Shown piece after piece: positions 63,592 to 64,000 of a DNA stretch of 64,000 nt. A program made the position numbers and the translations under genes. This DNA comes from Kribbella antibiotica (lineage in GTDB: Bacteria > Actinomycetota > Actinomycetes > Propionibacteriales > Kribbellaceae): contig NZ_SMKX01000036.1 of NCBI RefSeq assembly GCF_004349055.1, positions 1-64,000 on the forward strand, written 5' to 3'. Every line of letters begins with the position of its first letter. Positions within the stretch are counted from its first letter, which is position 1. Below the pieces are notes generated by a model that was not told the origin of the DNA, did no database searches, and worked only from the letters and a program-made list of their open reading frames with translations.

Positions 63592-64000
63592 ATGTCTGTT
63601 GCGCGTGTGGCCGCCTTGGTCCATTACCCGGTCAAGGGGCTGTCCGGGGTGCCGGTCAAGCAGGCCGAGTTCGGCCCGGCCGGGGTGATCGGCGACCGGA
63701 ATTTCATGCTCGTCGATCCAGACGGGACGTTCCTGAGTCAGCGGACGGTGCCCGCGATGGCCGCGCTCCGCGCCGAGCTCGCCGGCGACGTGCTGCGGCT
63801 CTCCGCGCCGGGTGCGCCCGACCTCGACGTACCGATCCAGTACGACGGGAAGCGGCGCGACGTCAGTCTGTTCAACGCGTGGTTCGGCCTCGGGGTTGCG
63901 CAGGATGCTGCAGCGGATGAGTGGCTCTCGGATCGGCTTGAGCGGCCGGTGGGGCTGGTGCGGGTGACGCCGGAGCATGAGCGGCCGGGCTGGGGCGTGC
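63592..64000 (+). CDS. MOSC N-terminal beta-barrel domain protein (truncated by window end)
   Basis: The first 136 codons of a gene that continues beyond the window. ATG 63592 follows AGGATGGA. VAALVHYPVKGLSGVPVKQAEFG, VIGDRNFMLVDPDGTFLSQRTVPAMA and DVSLFNAWFGLGV match the MOSC N-terminal beta-barrel domain (mARC/YcbX-like), which accompanies the MOSC sulfur-carrier or molybdenum-cofactor-binding domain expected downstream. It would act in the cytosol in Moco-dependent reduction. The promoter region is shared with the HTH gene (52 bases between starts excluded). Confidence 0.85.
   Translation, partial: MSVARVAALVHYPVKGLSGVPVKQAEFGPAGVIGDRNFMLVDPDGTFLSQRTVPAMAALRAELAGDVLRLSAPGAPDLDVPIQYDGKRRDVSLFNAWFGLGVAQDAAADEWLSDRLERPVGLVRVTPEHERPGWGV

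Overview
High-GC actinobacterial chromosome. GC-rich third codon positions, frequent GTG/TTG starts and a housekeeping gene order (M23 peptidase, B12-binding protein, sucC-sucD, DUF6350/PerM-like membrane protein, purN-purH, folD-DUF3017, mdh) match the conserved sucCD-purNH-folD-mdh neighbourhood of Streptomyces and relatives. Style and the density of GTACG words suggest Nocardioidaceae/Kribbellaceae, probably Kribbella-like (inference). No rRNA, tRNA, CRISPR array, phage or transposase was recognised.

Layout. 1-4.5 kb: end of an unknown gene, a stand-alone LanC-like protein coupled to a small unknown protein, a secreted M23 peptidase, a lipase-like hydrolase and a B12-binding protein. 4.7-8.2 kb: sugar ABC importer (lipoprotein plus two permeases, no ATPase), ending in an overlapping 41-residue Arg/Asp/Glu microprotein. 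8.2-11.7 kb: MFS exporter under a TetR repressor with a large palindromic operator, then a GH13 alpha-glucosidase. 11.9-19.2 kb: sucCD, a membrane sensor-like protein, PerM-like protein, purN-purH. 19.2-31.98 kb: accessory stretch with a HigBA-type toxin-antitoxin pair, HIT protein, chorismate mutase, two kinase-like genes, DUF3017-folD, a secreted lectin-like protein, an antibiotic-resistance-type ABC-F gene with a 7-codon leader peptide, pirin, an APH-like kinase, a GH18 chitinase, a zinc-ribbon protein with a degenerate M48 domain and a signal-less solute-binding protein.

32.1-52.3 kb: six consecutive genes for secreted S8 (subtilisin-like) proteases of about 1,080-1,115 residues with identical architecture. 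They fall into subgroups 1-3, 4 and 5-6, which points to stepwise tandem duplication. Each has a strong stem-loop 21-30 nt after its start codon, inside the signal-peptide codons, and some base pairs change in a compensatory way between copies.

52.3-54.0 kb: a gene-free region holding seven copies of a 92-93 nt imperfect palindrome (arms built on ACTGCAGGTG / CACCTGCAGT), separated by duplicated spacer modules rich in TTCG-loop mini-hairpins. I cannot match it to a known repeat family. 54.0-64 kb: mdh, a secreted glycerophosphodiesterase, a spermidine-synthase-like protein, a 1,934-residue LPxTG surface protein with twelve DUF11-like repeats, a small HTH protein and the start of a MOSC-domain gene.

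Functionally the window joins core metabolism (TCA cycle, purine and folate C1 metabolism, malate dehydrogenase) to a saprophyte's secreted degradative set (six proteases, chitinase, phosphodiesterase, alpha-glucoside uptake and hydrolysis). The parts most likely to be undescribed are the 93-nt hairpin array, the hairpins in the protease signal-peptide codons, and the charged microprotein coupled to the sugar transporter.
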